Source of the DNA: Paenibacillus plantiphilus
GTDB taxonomy: Bacteria > Bacillota > Bacilli > Paenibacillales > Paenibacillaceae
DNA length: 64,000 nt
Reading direction: 5' to 3'
Assembly (NCBI RefSeq): GCF_927798095.1
Contig: NZ_CAKMMF010000023.1
Coordinates: 39,105 to 103,104 of the forward strand
Of this stretch, positions 33,149 to 44,300 are shown one piece after another. Made by a program: the position numbers and the translations under genes. The stretch's first letter is position 1; every line of letters starts with the position of its first letter. The notes beneath the pieces were generated by a model, which worked only from the letters and a program-made list of their open reading frames with translations, made no database searches and was not told the origin of the DNA.

Positions 33149-33736
33149 ATGAAAACTTTTATTTACATGGTGAGACATAGCGAATCACCGAAGACGGAAG
33201 GAAATGAAAGAACACGAGGATTAACTGATAAAGGAAAGTCAGATGCTAATCGGATAACCCAATTATTGGAAGGAGAGGGGATCGAGGTTTTCGTTTCAAG
33301 CCCATACCAACGAGCCATCCTAACCCTACAGGAGCTGGCTCAATGTTCAGGACAAGAAATTATTGTATTTGAAGATCTTAAAGAACGGATTTTTTTAAAT
33401 GAAGACAGCCGAATGCCCGATAACGAATTACTCCCTTTGTTGGAGAAGTCGTATTCGGATCCAACCTTTTCTTTAACGGGAGGGGAGTCTAATGCCGATT
33501 GTCAGAACCGAGCCATAACGGTCTTGAAAGATCTATTAAAGATCTATCGCGGACGAAAAATAGCTTTAGGCACACATGGAGTTGTAATGACATTAATGAT
33601 GGGGCATTATGACAACCAGTACGATTTGAATTTTTTATGCCATCTAATATCCAAACCAGATGTGTACAGAATGGAATTCAATGATGGGGCATTAGTAGAG
33701 GTTACAAGAATGTGGAATCCCGCGCGGGTACAGTGA
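33149..33736 (+). CDS. Histidine phosphatase (phosphoglycerate mutase-like) family protein
   Basis: About 195 residues. GGAGG lies before the ATG at 33149, decisive over the earlier in-frame start. The phosphorylated histidine is in FIYMVRHSESPK (RHxE-like) at the start. FVSSPYQRAILTLQEL at about 55 gives the second arginine, E in LKERIF is the likely proton donor and TGGESN follows, and IALGTHGVVMTLMM brings the second catalytic histidine. Such enzymes remove or move phosphate on small molecules or proteins in the cytoplasm. The substrate cannot be read. It is a lone plus-strand gene. Confidence 0.85.
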   Translation: MKTFIYMVRHSESPKTEGNERTRGLTDKGKSDANRITQLLEGEGIEVFVSSPYQRAILTLQELAQCSGQEIIVFEDLKERIFLNEDSRMPDNELLPLLEKSYSDPTFSLTGGESNADCQNRAITVLKDLLKIYRGRKIALGTHGVVMTLMMGHYDNQYDLNFLCHLISKPDVYRMEFNDGALVEVTRMWNPARVQ

Positions 33737-33737
33737 A

Positions 33738-33776
33738 AAGTGCATCTTCACCTCTTTCCGAGGGAGAGATGCACTT
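33738..33776. terminator. Hairpin terminator, related to the one at 40579
   Basis: AAGTGCATCT pairs with AGATGCACTT. The full stretch of about 43 bases is very similar to that at 40577-40619, including the TTCACC loop start. Read on the minus strand a TTTT follows. Confidence 0.65.
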
Positions 33777-33817
33777 GACCCCTGCTATGCCCGCTGCGTA
33801 GAAGGGGGTCCGAATGT

Positions 33818-34654
33818 TCATGGCAATCTCCTTTCCCTCTCTGACAGGTTAGCATTGCCCCGCCCCGGGTTCTCTTTCAGCTTCTTCTGAGCTTTCACCT
33901 TCTTGTACAGCAAGCCTGCAAACAAAACAATGAGCGAGCAGAACAATGCGATGACGGACAGAATAGTGCTGTCTATGTTGCAACTATACCCTGGGAACCC
34001 TATCGTTTCGATTGTGTTTGAGGTGAATTGCCCTTTGTAAAAAGCGTAACACGCATATACAAATCCGATTGCCGCACAAATAAAGGCTGCAACGGCAGCC
34101 AACTGCCGATCACCGAATGGCTTATTTATTACTGTTTGCTTCATACTCTTGCCTGAGGTGTTCGTATCTTTGATATATTCAAAAGCATGCGCTGCTTTAA
34201 TGATCTCCTTTTCAACCTTGATCATATCGTTTACTATATCGGCTTCACCCTTGCCATTAAATTCTGAGAGTGGAGCTTCGCTTCCTTGACAATTGTATTT
34301 AAAAGCAATGCAATCTTGTATCGTCCTCGTCGCAAAAAAAGCAATGAAGTCATCGTCCGGCAAATTTTCTACTAGAAATACAAGAATGCCGTCTATTTCT
34401 GCTCCATATCTTTTTGCTACTCGACTTTGTACCTGTACCAACCTGCTGCCGTTGCTATCTTCCTTATGCATCATTGTTTCGCAAACCTTCTTAATAAGCT
34501 TATCTCTGTTCGTTGTACGATACTCAACTTCCCCGTAACCGGGGCCATTCAAAACAATCCTATATTCAAACTCGTAATAACTGACGGTATTTAATTTTTC
34601 TTTAAAATTCAACAAAATAATATCAAGCTCCATATACATCGCTTCCATCATCAA
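33818..34654 (-). CDS. Hypothetical protein with two C-terminal membrane helices
   Basis: 278 residues from an ATG-rich start (MMMEAMYMELDIILLNFKEK). Residues 1-175 are soluble, with strands (FEYRIVLNGPGYGEVEYRTT) and a GILVFLVENLPDDDFIAFFA segment. Two hydrophobic helices follow, LAAVAAFICAAIGFVYACYA and STILSVIALFCSLIVLFAGL, and a basic tail. The N-terminal part should lie in the cytoplasm. No known family is recognised. It stands between the phosphatase and the second SLH gene with no close partner. Confidence 0.6.
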   Translation of the reverse strand: MMMEAMYMELDIILLNFKEKLNTVSYYEFEYRIVLNGPGYGEVEYRTTNRDKLIKKVCETMMHKEDSNGSRLVQVQSRVAKRYGAEIDGILVFLVENLPDDDFIAFFATRTIQDCIAFKYNCQGSEAPLSEFNGKGEADIVNDMIKVEKEIIKAAHAFEYIKDTNTSGKSMKQTVINKPFGDRQLAAVAAFICAAIGFVYACYAFYKGQFTSNTIETIGFPGYSCNIDSTILSVIALFCSLIVLFAGLLYKKVKAQKKLKENPGRGNANLSERERRLP

Positions 34655-34763
34655 AACAGCTCCGTTTGTTTTAATTTACGTGCGTTTTTTACGATTTAGA
34701 ATGTTGCATATTTATAAAATTTTCTATATTTCAATTATACACCCATAATATCAACCAATAAAT

Positions 34764-34809
34764 AGGGCTATCCCCCAAGCAGCCCAAAAGCCGCTCGAAG
34801 GATAACCCT
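34764..34809. terminator. Terminator-like hairpin after the SLH gene
   Basis: AGGGCTATCC pairs with GGATAACCCT (one mismatch) with a long loop, 27 bases beyond the stop of the 34837-40407 gene. TATTTATTGG follows on the minus strand. Confidence 0.6.
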
Positions 34810-34836
34810 TATGTTTACTTCAATCGGGATAGTGAC

Positions 34837-37800
34837 TTAAATCAAATCCGACTTCTGAAGCAGCTTCTGAACGATAACAGCAACCTCTGCTCTTGTAATA
34901 TTCGCCTTTGGCTCAAGATGCGCGTTGCTTCTTCCTGACACGATCCCTCCCTGAATGCTGTCGGCAACACTGCTCTTGGCCCATTCTGAAACATGAGCAG
35001 CGTCCACGAATGGATTCAGCAGTTGTTCAGACGTTGCAGCTGGCAGCTTCGCCTTCAGACCGGAAACCTTCATCGCCTTCGCAATGATCATCATTGCTTG
35101 CTCACGAGTAATTTTATCCATCGGACCGAACGTCCCATCCTCGTATCCGGTGATCAAACCGTAGGCGGTGGCCGTTTGAATCGCGCTGCTGTACCAGTCC
35201 GAGCTCTTCACATCTGTGAAAATATTCGATCCGCTCTCCAGCTTCAATCCCAATCCACGAACGACAATCGCAGCAAACTCCGCACGCGTAATGTCTTGAT
35301 CGGGATTGAATCTATCATTGCCGATGCCGCTTATGATCATTCTTGAGCCCATATCGTTTACTGCAGCTTTAGCCCAATGCTGGGCAACATCCGTGAATGT
35401 AAGCGGGTGCCATACAACTACGTACGTGCTGTTAGTTACGCTGTTTATCTGAGCGTAATACTTGCCTTCGCGAGATACGATTTTGGTCGGCACATGACGA
35501 ACAGTTCCATCTGGCTCGATAACGATGCCGGTAGTGATCTTATTCGGGTCCACACCGTCTGGAATGGCAATTGAACGTTCGACATAAGTATTGAACCTGG
35601 ACACTTCAATCGTTTTGTCTCCGTAAGTCGCCGTGACCTTGAAGTTGAACGGCGGAACAACAACAGTGAAATCACCTTTGGATGCTGAATCTTCAGCGAC
35701 TTTCAAGGTTTCCGTTGTCGAAGCTTCGATTTCAATCTGCACTCTAATATCCTGAAGCGCTACATTTTCGCCGAATTGATCTGCTAATGCATGTATATTG
35801 ACCTGCTGAGCAGGCAGAGAGTAGCTGGCATCCTCTGTCTGAATGACTACAATCGCCTGTTTCCCCTCAAGATTCTGAATCATCTGTCCGTTCAATCTAC
35901 CCACAACAACATCGGATTTGGTTGCGACCGGAATCGTAATCACTGCCCCTTGAGCTTCCTCTTTGAGCCGTTCTTCCAATTTGCTCTGATCCACCGCGAT
36001 GGTTGTAATCGTCTGATCGTTCACCTTGGCTGTTTCTACCGTTCCCGCATTCTCCACCTTGCCGTTGACAAGAACATCCGCTCCTGTAGTAGTTGGAGTT
36101 GAAGTTGAAGGACTCGGCACTGAAGGATTGCTGCTTGGCGGCGAGAAAGGAATGACACTATTAGAGATACTGGAGGATACGCTGCTTCCCGCCTCATTGA
36201 TCGCCTTGACTGTAAACGTATAGGACGTGCCATTCTCCAGACCTGTTATTGTGATTGGGCTAGCTGTTCCCTTGACGATGATATCACCAGGAGAAGCAGT
36301 TACCTCATACCCCGTGATCGGACTTCCGCCATTAACTGTCGGCGCTTTGAAGACGATCGTTGCTTGCCTGTCCCCTGCTGTTGCCGATATGTCTGTTGGT
36401 GCGGCAGCTACTGTTCTTGGCGTCCCTGTCTTCTCCATAGAAGCAGTACCTTCGCCTCCTGGATTAGCAGCTTTGACCACAAAATAATACGTCGTGCCAT
36501 TGCTCAGCCCTGTTGCATCATAGCTAAATATCGAACTGCTTGTTGTTCCGACAGCAGCCCCGTAAGCGCCAGAAGCCGTCCCTTGAAATACGGCGTATTC
36601 GGCTGCCCCGTATACTTCGCTCCAACTAATCGTCGCATGACCATCTCCAACCGTTATGGATGTAATGGTTGGAGCAGAAAGCGTCGGCCAAGGCAAGTTC
36701 ACTGTACCGCTTGTCACTTGCGTTAATCCCGCTGCATCAAAGGCGAGTTGGGCTCCGCTTACACTCGCAGCGTTGTCTGCGCCCAGATTCGTGAAGGTCG
36801 CAATGCCGGAGCTAGCCGTCGCTGTCGTCGTTCCCGTGAGCGTCCACGCTCCCCCGTCCGTCTTCGAGGCTGTGATTACACTCGTATTGTCGCCTGCACT
36901 TACATTCCCATAAGCATCCAGTAGCGTGATGACCGCTTGCTGTGCGAACACGCCTCCATTGCTGGCAGGAGCTGTTATCCCTGTTGTGACCGCCATCGAT
37001 GCGGTATCGCCCGCCGCTGGCGTAATCCCCAGCGTATTCGTCGCTGGCGTGGACACACCAGTGATGCTAAATCCAATCGTCTGCAGCGCAGCGTCATTCA
37101 ACGACAGGTCCACTGTCGCTTCACCGTTCGTGAAGGTGACGCTGACCGTATTCGGCGAAGCCGTTAGCGCGGTTCCATTAAAGCTGCCGAAGGTGTTATT
37201 CGGCGCTTGCGTGTAGCCAGAGATCGCTACATCGTGCGCGCCGTTAAATGTCGTGTCGGTGTTGCCCAGTGCATTTTTCACTGTCAATGTCACCGAATTC
37301 GTCGCACCTGCCACTGGGCTCGTTGCTGCCGCCGATACAGCTGCCGTCTGTGCAGGGGCAGGAGCTGGCAATGTTACAGCCGCGCTTGTCACTTGCGTTA
37401 ATCCCGCTGCATCAAAGGCAAGCTGGGCTCCGCTTACGCTCGCTTCGTTGTCTGCGCCCAGATTAGTGAAGGTCGCAATACCGGAGCTAGCCGTCGCTGT
37501 CGTCGTTCCGGTGAGCGTCCACGCTCCCCCGTCCGTCTTCGAGGCTGTGATTATACTCGTATTGTCGCCTGCACTTACATTCCCGTAAGCATCCAGAAGC
37601 GTGATGACTGCTTGCTGTGCGAACACGCCTCCATTGCTGGCAGGAGCTGTAATCGCTGTTGTAACCGCCATCGAAGCGGCATCGCCCGCCGCTGGCGTAA
37701 TCCCCAGCGTATTCGTCGCTGGCGTTGCCACACCTGTGATGCTGAATCCGATCGTCTGCAGCGAAGCGTCATTCAACGACAGGTCCACTGTCGCTTCACC

Positions 37801-40407
37801 GTTCGTGAAGACTACGCTGACCGTATTCGGCGAAGCCGTTAGCGCGGTTCCATTAAAGCTGCCGAAGGTGTTATTCGGCGCTTGCGTGTAGCCAGAGACC
37901 GCTACATCGTGCGCACCGTTAAATGTCGTGTCGGTATTGCCCAGTGTATTTTTCACTGTCAATGTCACCGAATTGGCCGCACCTGCCACTGGGCTCGTTG
38001 CTGCCGCCGATACAGCTGCCGTCTGTGCAGGGGCAGGAGCTGGCAATGTTACAGCCGCGCTTGTCACTTGCGTTAATCCCGCTGCATCAAAGGCGAGTTG
38101 GGCTCCGCTTACACTCGCTACGTTGTCTGCGCCCAGATTAGTGAAGGTCGCAATGCCGGAGCTAGCCGTCGCTGTCGTCGTTCCCGTGAGCGTCCACGCT
38201 CCCCCGTCCGACTTCGAGGCTGTGATTACGCTCGTATTGTCGCTTGTACTAATGTTTCCATAAGCATCCAGAAGCGTGATGGCCGCTTGCTGTGCGAACA
38301 CACCGCCATTGCTGGCAGGAGCTGTAATCGCTGTTGTGACCGCCATCGAAGCGGTATCGCCCGCCGCTGGCGTAATCCCCAGCGTATTCGTCGCTGGCGT
38401 GGACACACCAGTGATGCTGAATCCAATCGTCTGCAGCGCAGCGTGATTCAAGGACAGGTCCACTGTCGCTTCACCGTTCGTGAAGACTACGCTGACCGTA
38501 TTCGGTGAAGCCGTTAATGCGGTTCCATTAAAGCCGCCGAAGCTGTTATTCGGCGCTTGCGTGTAGCCAGAGACCGCTACATCGTGCGCACCATTAAATG
38601 TCGTGTCGGTGTTGCCCAGTGAGTTGTTCACTGTCAATGTCACCGAATTGGCCGCACCTGCTACTGGGCTCGTTGCTGCCGCCGATACAGCTGCCGTCTG
38701 TGCTGGGGCAGGAGCTGGCAATGTTACAGCCGCGCTTGTCACTTGCGTTAATCCCGCTGCATCAAAGGCAAGCTGGGCTCCGCTTACACTCGCAGCGTTG
38801 TCTCCGCCCAGATTCGTGAAGGTCGCAATGCCGGAGCTAGCGGTCGCTGTCGTCGTTCCCGTGAGCGTCCACGCTCCTCCGTCCTTCTTCGAGGCTGTGA
38901 TTACGCTCGTATTGTCACTTGTATTTATATTTCCATAAGCATCCAGAAGCGTGATGGCCGCTTGCTGTGCGAACACACCGCCATTGCTCGCAGGAGCTGT
39001 AATCGCTGTTGTAACCGCCATCGAAGCGGTATCGCCCGCCGCTGGCGTAATCCCCAGCGTATTCGTCGCTGGCGTGGACACACCAGTGATGCTAAATCCA
39101 ATCGTCTGCAGCGCAGCGTCATTCAACGACAGGTCCACTGTCGCTTCACCGTTCGTGAAGGTGACGCTGACCGTATTCGGCGAAGCCGTTAGCGCCGTGC
39201 CATTAAAGCTGCCGAAGGTGTTATTCGGCGCTTGCGTGTAGCCAGAGATCGCTACATCGTGCGCGCCGTTAAATGTCGTGTCGGTGTTGCCCAGTGAGTT
39301 GTTCACTGTCAGAGTCACCGAATTGGCCGCACCTGCGACTGGGCTCGTTGCTGCAACCGATACAGTTGCCGTCTGTGCAGGGGCAAGAGTCGTAAAGGTC
39401 TGATCACTGCCATAAGCAGTCCCTGCGCTGCTCACTGCTTTCACTCGATAATGATAAGTAGTATTAGGCGATAGACTTGTGAGATCAACTGAAGCAGCAG
39501 TATTACCAGTACCCGCAACGACAGTTCCTCCTGTAGTTGCAGAAGCATTCATACCATAGCTGGCAGTTGTGCCATAATCAAATGTTACCGTCGTGTTGGT
39601 CCCATTATCATTGACAGTGCTGTTAAGTGTTGCACTCGTATAAGAAACATTGGATGCTGTGCTTGTAGTAGAGGAAGGAGGGAACACAGGGGAATCAACC
39701 ATAAGATTATCGATCATTACGGTCATAAATGTATTTGGGCTGCTATCGGCAACGGTCATGCGAACTTGGTCGATATTGCCCCATGCACTTCCGGTAAATG
39801 ACAGCAGACCACCGTTACCGCTATTGTCTATCTCGTACTGTGTCGAAAGACGAGTATAGCTAACCGAATTATCATCCAATCCATAAGTGCTGGTGGCGGC
39901 AAAATCAACAGTTGCCGTCGCTTTTATCACACCGTCATCATAGCCATCGATCCTATAAATTTCACTATTAGCCGAACCATGGCCCCAAACCTCGGCATTC
40001 AATGCGGTCAGCTTAAAGTTGTCCCCATTGCTGACGGATGCGAATTGAAAGTAAGTAGCAGACGGGTCCGTCCCATTATAGGCAGAAGACAAGCCATTGC
40101 CGCTGCCTAAGCTTGGCGAGGGATAAGCAGTGATATTCTCAACAGTATCGACTACCATAATATCGCCCGCAGCATCTGTTGAATAAATCAATCCATCAAA
40201 TGTTAGCGAACCACTGACAGAACTCTCTGTTCCGGCAGGGATATCTTCAAAATCCTGACTTGCCGGTGCCGCAGCCGCCACAGAAACTGTGAAATAACAG
40301 AATATCACTGTAGAAAAAGCTGCGAATGTCGCCAAGCATGCCATCATTTTCGAAAATGTACTTACCGTTCTCCCGTTTCTTGCCTTCATGCTGTCTGAAT
40401 TGCCCAC
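34837..40407 (-). CDS. Giant S-layer-anchored protein with four 225-residue repeats and three SLH domains
   Basis: About 1856 residues. GGGGGAATTCATA points to the GTG at 40407. A GTG five codons before and an ATG ten residues later also exist. Order: signal peptide (MMACLATFAAFSTVIFCYFT...SVAAA), a jelly-roll-like domain (about 45-240), a fibronectin-III-like domain (ATLNSTVNDNGTNTTVTFDY), four tandem repeats of about 225 residues (each NSVTLTVNNSLGNTDTTFNG to GLTQVTSAAVTLPAPAPAQT), two more FN3 domains (PTITSITVGDGHATISWSEV), a proline-rich linker, a 270-residue domain and three SLH domains (HWAKAAVNDMGSRMIISGIG and on). It is probably a long stalk-like adhesin or surface protein bound to wall polymer. 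Repeat number may vary. Confidence 0.88.
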   Translation of the reverse strand: MGNSDSMKARNGRTVSTFSKMMACLATFAAFSTVIFCYFTVSVAAAAPASQDFEDIPAGTESSVSGSLTFDGLIYSTDAAGDIMVVDTVENITAYPSPSLGSGNGLSSAYNGTDPSATYFQFASVSNGDNFKLTALNAEVWGHGSANSEIYRIDGYDDGVIKATATVDFAATSTYGLDDNSVSYTRLSTQYEIDNSGNGGLLSFTGSAWGNIDQVRMTVADSSPNTFMTVMIDNLMVDSPVFPPSSTTSTASNVSYTSATLNSTVNDNGTNTTVTFDYGTTASYGMNASATTGGTVVAGTGNTAASVDLTSLSPNTTYHYRVKAVSSAGTAYGSDQTFTTLAPAQTATVSVAATSPVAGAANSVTLTVNNSLGNTDTTFNGAHDVAISGYTQAPNNTFGSFNGTALTASPNTVSVTFTNGEATVDLSLNDAALQTIGFSITGVSTPATNTLGITPAAGDTASMAVTTAITAPASNGGVFAQQAAITLLDAYGNINTSDNTSVITASKKDGGAWTLTGTTTATASSGIATFTNLGGDNAASVSGAQLAFDAAGLTQVTSAAVTLPAPAPAQTAAVSAAATSPVAGAANSVTLTVNNSLGNTDTTFNGAHDVAVSGYTQAPNNSFGGFNGTALTASPNTVSVVFTNGEATVDLSLNHAALQTIGFSITGVSTPATNTLGITPAAGDTASMAVTTAITAPASNGGVFAQQAAITLLDAYGNISTSDNTSVITASKSDGGAWTLTGTTTATASSGIATFTNLGADNVASVSGAQLAFDAAGLTQVTSAAVTLPAPAPAQTAAVSAAATSPVAGAANSVTLTVKNTLGNTDTTFNGAHDVAVSGYTQAPNNTFGSFNGTALTASPNTVSVVFTNGEATVDLSLNDASLQTIGFSITGVATPATNTLGITPAAGDAASMAVTTAITAPASNGGVFAQQAVITLLDAYGNVSAGDNTSIITASKTDGGAWTLTGTTTATASSGIATFTNLGADNEASVSGAQLAFDAAGLTQVTSAAVTLPAPAPAQTAAVSAAATSPVAGATNSVTLTVKNALGNTDTTFNGAHDVAISGYTQAPNNTFGSFNGTALTASPNTVSVTFTNGEATVDLSLNDAALQTIGFSITGVSTPATNTLGITPAAGDTASMAVTTGITAPASNGGVFAQQAVITLLDAYGNVSAGDNTSVITASKTDGGAWTLTGTTTATASSGIATFTNLGADNAASVSGAQLAFDAAGLTQVTSGTVNLPWPTLSAPTITSITVGDGHATISWSEVYGAAEYAVFQGTASGAYGAAVGTTSSSIFSYDATGLSNGTTYYFVVKAANPGGEGTASMEKTGTPRTVAAAPTDISATAGDRQATIVFKAPTVNGGSPITGYEVTASPGDIIVKGTASPITITGLENGTSYTFTVKAINEAGSSVSSSISNSVIPFSPPSSNPSVPSPSTSTPTTTGADVLVNGKVENAGTVETAKVNDQTITTIAVDQSKLEERLKEEAQGAVITIPVATKSDVVVGRLNGQMIQNLEGKQAIVVIQTEDASYSLPAQQVNIHALADQFGENVALQDIRVQIEIEASTTETLKVAEDSASKGDFTVVVPPFNFKVTATYGDKTIEVSRFNTYVERSIAIPDGVDPNKITTGIVIEPDGTVRHVPTKIVSREGKYYAQINSVTNSTYVVVWHPLTFTDVAQHWAKAAVNDMGSRMIISGIGNDRFNPDQDITRAEFAAIVVRGLGLKLESGSNIFTDVKSSDWYSSAIQTATAYGLITGYEDGTFGPMDKITREQAMMIIAKAMKVSGLKAKLPAATSEQLLNPFVDAAHVSEWAKSSVADSIQGGIVSGRSNAHLEPKANITRAEVAVIVQKLLQKSDLI
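36700..39390. repeat. Four tandem 675-bp repeats inside the SLH gene
   Basis: The same 675-bp unit returns four times. The marker CGCTTGTCACTTGCGTT recurs at about 36.7, 37.4, 38.1 and 38.7 kb. The copies differ by scattered single changes only, and the joins are in frame (225 codons). The two units next to the FN3 parts differ most at the ends. This is a likely spot for recombination and for assembly error. Confidence 0.92.
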
Positions 40408-40578
40408 TATGAATTCCCCCACAACAATAGATTACTTGCATTAATCATTCGAACTAATCCATATCGAATCTGTATATAATTCGACAATAATTATCATAAT
40501 TCGACAAATCATTCGGATTCCCTTTATTAACCGTGCTTCAACACGAAATAATACGAAATAAATCCCCTGCATAAAAAA

Positions 40579-40617
40579 AAGTGCATCTTCACCCCTATAC
40601 GAAGGAGCGATGCACTT
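40579..40617 (-). terminator. Rho-independent terminator of the DUF1801 gene
   Basis: On the minus strand AAGTGCATCG pairs with GATGCACTT and is followed by eight T. It lies about 55 bases past the stop at 40671. A very similar element occurs at 33738-33776. Confidence 0.8.
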
Positions 40618-40670
40618 GAATCTTGAAGCTGCAGCAAGTCAATGATGTCCGCCTTTTAACAAGGCTGGTT

Positions 40671-41093
40671 TCAATGATTCGGATATCTTTCTTTCAGAAA
40701 CTGTACCGATTGGTTTATTAACGCTGCCAGAACATCAACATTAATATCTGCTACCTTATTGATGTAGACACACGCTTTCGCAGCCGTATGTTTTCCGAGG
40801 TCATTCAACAGTGCCCCTCGCTCAGTGTCACCTGTCGCAAAATACAAGCTGATCTTCGCTTTGCGGGGTGAAAAACCTGCCAGCGGCGCATCGCCTTCAT
40901 GACCGGAATCATACCTGTAATGATACGAACCAAAGCCAATGATACTCGGTCCCCACATCTTCGCTTCATAGCCCGTCGCTTCGGTAAATATATCCAACAG
41001 CTTATAGGCATCTTCACGCTTCTTAAGATTTTCAACATTTTCAATAAACTCAATGACACTGTTGTCGGTTTCTTTTGTTTTCTGTTCATACAT
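40671..41093 (-). CDS. DUF1801 (YdhG/YjbR-like) family protein
   Basis: About 140 residues from the ATG at 41093, after GAGAGGAGAGG. It shows the DUF1801 pattern: VIEFIENVENLKKREDAYKL, then GYEAKMWGPSIIGFGSYHYR at about 50-70 and GFSPRKAKISLYFATGD, LGKHTAAKACVYINKVADIN. Family members are small cytoplasmic proteins, some linked to stress or iron homeostasis, without a firm biochemical role. It has its own strong terminator and is a single gene, divergent from the hybrid sensor kinase. Confidence 0.85.
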   Translation of the reverse strand: MYEQKTKETDNSVIEFIENVENLKKREDAYKLLDIFTEATGYEAKMWGPSIIGFGSYHYRYDSGHEGDAPLAGFSPRKAKISLYFATGDTERGALLNDLGKHTAAKACVYINKVADINVDVLAALINQSVQFLKERYPNH

Positions 41094-41364
41094 AGGTGAA
41101 ACCTCTCCTCTCAAGCGGGTAAATACTAATCATAATTATAACATGTCTGTACATGACTTCATTCGTAAATATCGTTAACGGGAGTATGGCTCTCCAGTTG
41201 TCAGAACCTACACTTCTACTCGTAACACATCTAAAAAATTTATGGTAAACTATTTAAATATTCTATATTAAGGATTGAACACGAAGCAAGATGCGCTGCC
41301 GCCTGTTAGAATGGTCTCAAGTGCCATAATAGGTGAAGCTCTCATAGTGAAAGGAATTGACTAT

Positions 41365-44300
41365 GTGAAAAACAGAAAGATGCTCACCCTAATTATGATC
41401 GCTATCACTTTCTTGACAACATACTTCGTCCTCCACTCCTTTCGTGTATTCGACTCCAATAAATTCGCAGCTGAAAATGGTGTTCTTTCATTGCAGCATT
41501 GGGATCGGCAGGATGAAGGAATGATTACGCTTGATGGAGACTGGGACTTCTATCCGGATGAATTAATTGTGCCCAGCCCAGATGTCGATGTTTTTGAACA
41601 TTATAAGAACAAACGCCAATCCATTCCAGTACCTGCAGCTTGGAATCGTTATAGAGCTGAGAACGCTACTCCTAATGGGGCAGGTACGTATCGCTTGCTT
41701 ATTCATGTTCCAGAGGATGACCGTTACGGTATAAAGCTGAATACGATTCGAAATGCCAATAAAGTGTACTTAAACGGGGAGGAGCTTGGCTCAGCAGGTG
41801 TTCCTTCAATAAGCACCGAAGAATATCGCTTCGATTACAAAAAGTATGTCGTGCTGGGAAATAGCAGAAATGGACACATAGAGCTTGTTATACAAGTTGC
41901 CAATTATGACTATGCTGTTGGCGGGATTGTCAGTTCGCTCTATTTCGGTCCAGCCGATCAAATAGTAGCAAAACAAGACCGCGGAAAACTCATAGAAGCC
42001 TTTCTTATTGCCGGCTATTTGCTGTTTTCATTTATATACTTTACGACCTATTTACAGCATAAACGAAGATTCCGGTATGAGCTGTATTTTAGTCTATTCA
42101 GTTTAGCGCAAGCTGTACATATATCTACGATAAATGAAAGATGGATCTACCTCATATTTCCGGAGCTCAACCCCATTTCACAAGTAGAAATACAAGCCAT
42201 TTCACTTACACTTTTCGTATTATTCTTTCTGCTGTTTGTCTATCATTTCTTCAATATGTCTACCAGCAAAAGGATCGTCACTGCATTAAGTGCAATGTTA
42301 GGATTTCAAGCCTTGGCAGTGTGTGTGTTAAGCATAACGATTGATCTAATGGTAACGGTTTCCTTTTCGCTCATTCAACTCATTATTTCAGGGACTACCG
42401 CTATTGGTTATGTGTATATTTTTATTATGCTGCTAAAAGCCTATAAGCAAAAAACGGATGAATCCGGCTATGTGCTGATTGTTGTTTATACGTTTGCTCT
42501 TTATGGTGTCCTGCTAGCAATTGTCCTGCTATTTGAAGTGGATATCGAAATGCCGTCACTTCTTTTGTTTTTAATTATGGTGATGAACTTGGCGCTATTA
42601 ATGAGTCACCGTTCTCAGCAGACCTATAATAAAGTAGAGGAACTGTCTAATGAATTGCTTGAATTCGACCGAATGAAGGATGAATTTCTAGTCAAAACAT
42701 CACACGAGCTCCGCACTCCGCTTCACGGCATTATGAATCTTTCTCAATCGCTGCTGGAGGGTGTAGAGGGGCCTTTAAAAAGGAAACAGCAAGAAAGTGT
42801 TACTTTGATACACTCGGTTAGTAGAAGATTGGCAGGCTTGGTTAAGGAGCTTTTATCCATTTCTGAAATAAAGCAAGGTGAGGTGTCTTTTACATCCAGA
42901 CCGATCGAAATTCGAATTATTGAGGAAGTGCTCGCTGAGATTGCCTATGTCATGCCGCCCGCTCTGCCTGTTCAATTGATCAATACGATTCCCGAAAATT
43001 TGCCGCTTGTCTACACCGATGAGCAAAAGCTAAAGCAAGTTTTCTTCAATCTGATCTACAATGCGATTAAATTCACCAAGCAGGGAACGATCACGATCTC
43101 AGCTCAAATCATAGAGGAACAGATGCACATATCGGTTGAGGATACGGGTCCAGGTATTGCCATAGAGTATCAAGACCTCATATTTACAACCTTTTATCAA
43201 GTTGAAAGCAGCCGGATCAGGGAGTCAGAAGGACTTGGTTTGGGATTAAGCATTGCCAAGAAAATTGTGGAGCGTGCAGGCGGACGCATTTGGGTAACTT
43301 CTGAAGTAGGTAAAGGTTCATGCTTCACCTTCACGATCCCGCTGGCTACTAATCAACAGCTAGTAGGGCATAAGGAAATACACAATCACAAAATGAACGA
43401 ACAAGTTGCGGCTGCCCAAATGATAAATCCGGAGATGGAGCAGTCGCCTGTAAAAGTGAAAGGATCAAAGCCGTATACGATATTAATCGTAGATGACGAG
43501 CCTGCCAACTTGAAGGTGCTTATTAATATGCTTCATTCGCTTCATTATAGCGTAATTGCAGTAGGCAGCGGGCAGGAAGCACTCGACATCATTGAAACGG
43601 AAAAGGTGGATCTATTAATTTTAGATTTAATGATGCCCCATATGACGGGATATGAGGTTTGCAAAACGATCAGACAGGAGCAAGACTTAGTAGAATTGCC
43701 TGTCATCATATTAACAGCAGCAGGACAATTGTCCGACTTAGTTGTATCCTTCCAATTAGGAGCCAATGATTACTTGCAAAAGCCTGTTAATTTGAAGGAA
43801 TTAGAAATGCGGATCGAGTCCTTATTATTAATGAAAAAATCAGCACAGGATGCTGTAGAGCATGAACTCAGCTACTTTTACGCTCAGATTACACCGCATT
43901 TTTTGTACAACACACTCAATGCGATTATTGCGCTAAGCTGGTCTGACCAGAAAAAAACCCAAACGGCATTAGAACATCTTTCTACCTATTTCCGGGGAAA
44001 GCTGGATTACCAGAAGCAGCGCTCACTCATCCCTTTGAAGGAAGAAATACAGTTAGTGAAGGCATACTTAGCGATAGAACAAATGCGCTTCGAAGAAAGG
44101 CTTCATATCGAATATAATATCGACGAAACGATTCAAACCTATATCCCCGCAATGACACTGCAGCCGCTAGTGGAAAATGCTGTTCAGCACGGGATATCCA
44201 AAAGCGAAAATGGCGGAACACTGCGTCTTACTATCGAGCGGGAGCAGCAGCATATCAAAATCACGATAGAGGATAACGGTGTCGGGATTCCTCTAGAAAA

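Noticed and set aside
36656..39241. Several repeated plus-strand frames of 65-111 codons
   Set aside because: They recur only because the 675-bp coding repeat recurs. Each is a shadow of the minus-strand SLH gene, with no ribosome binding sites.
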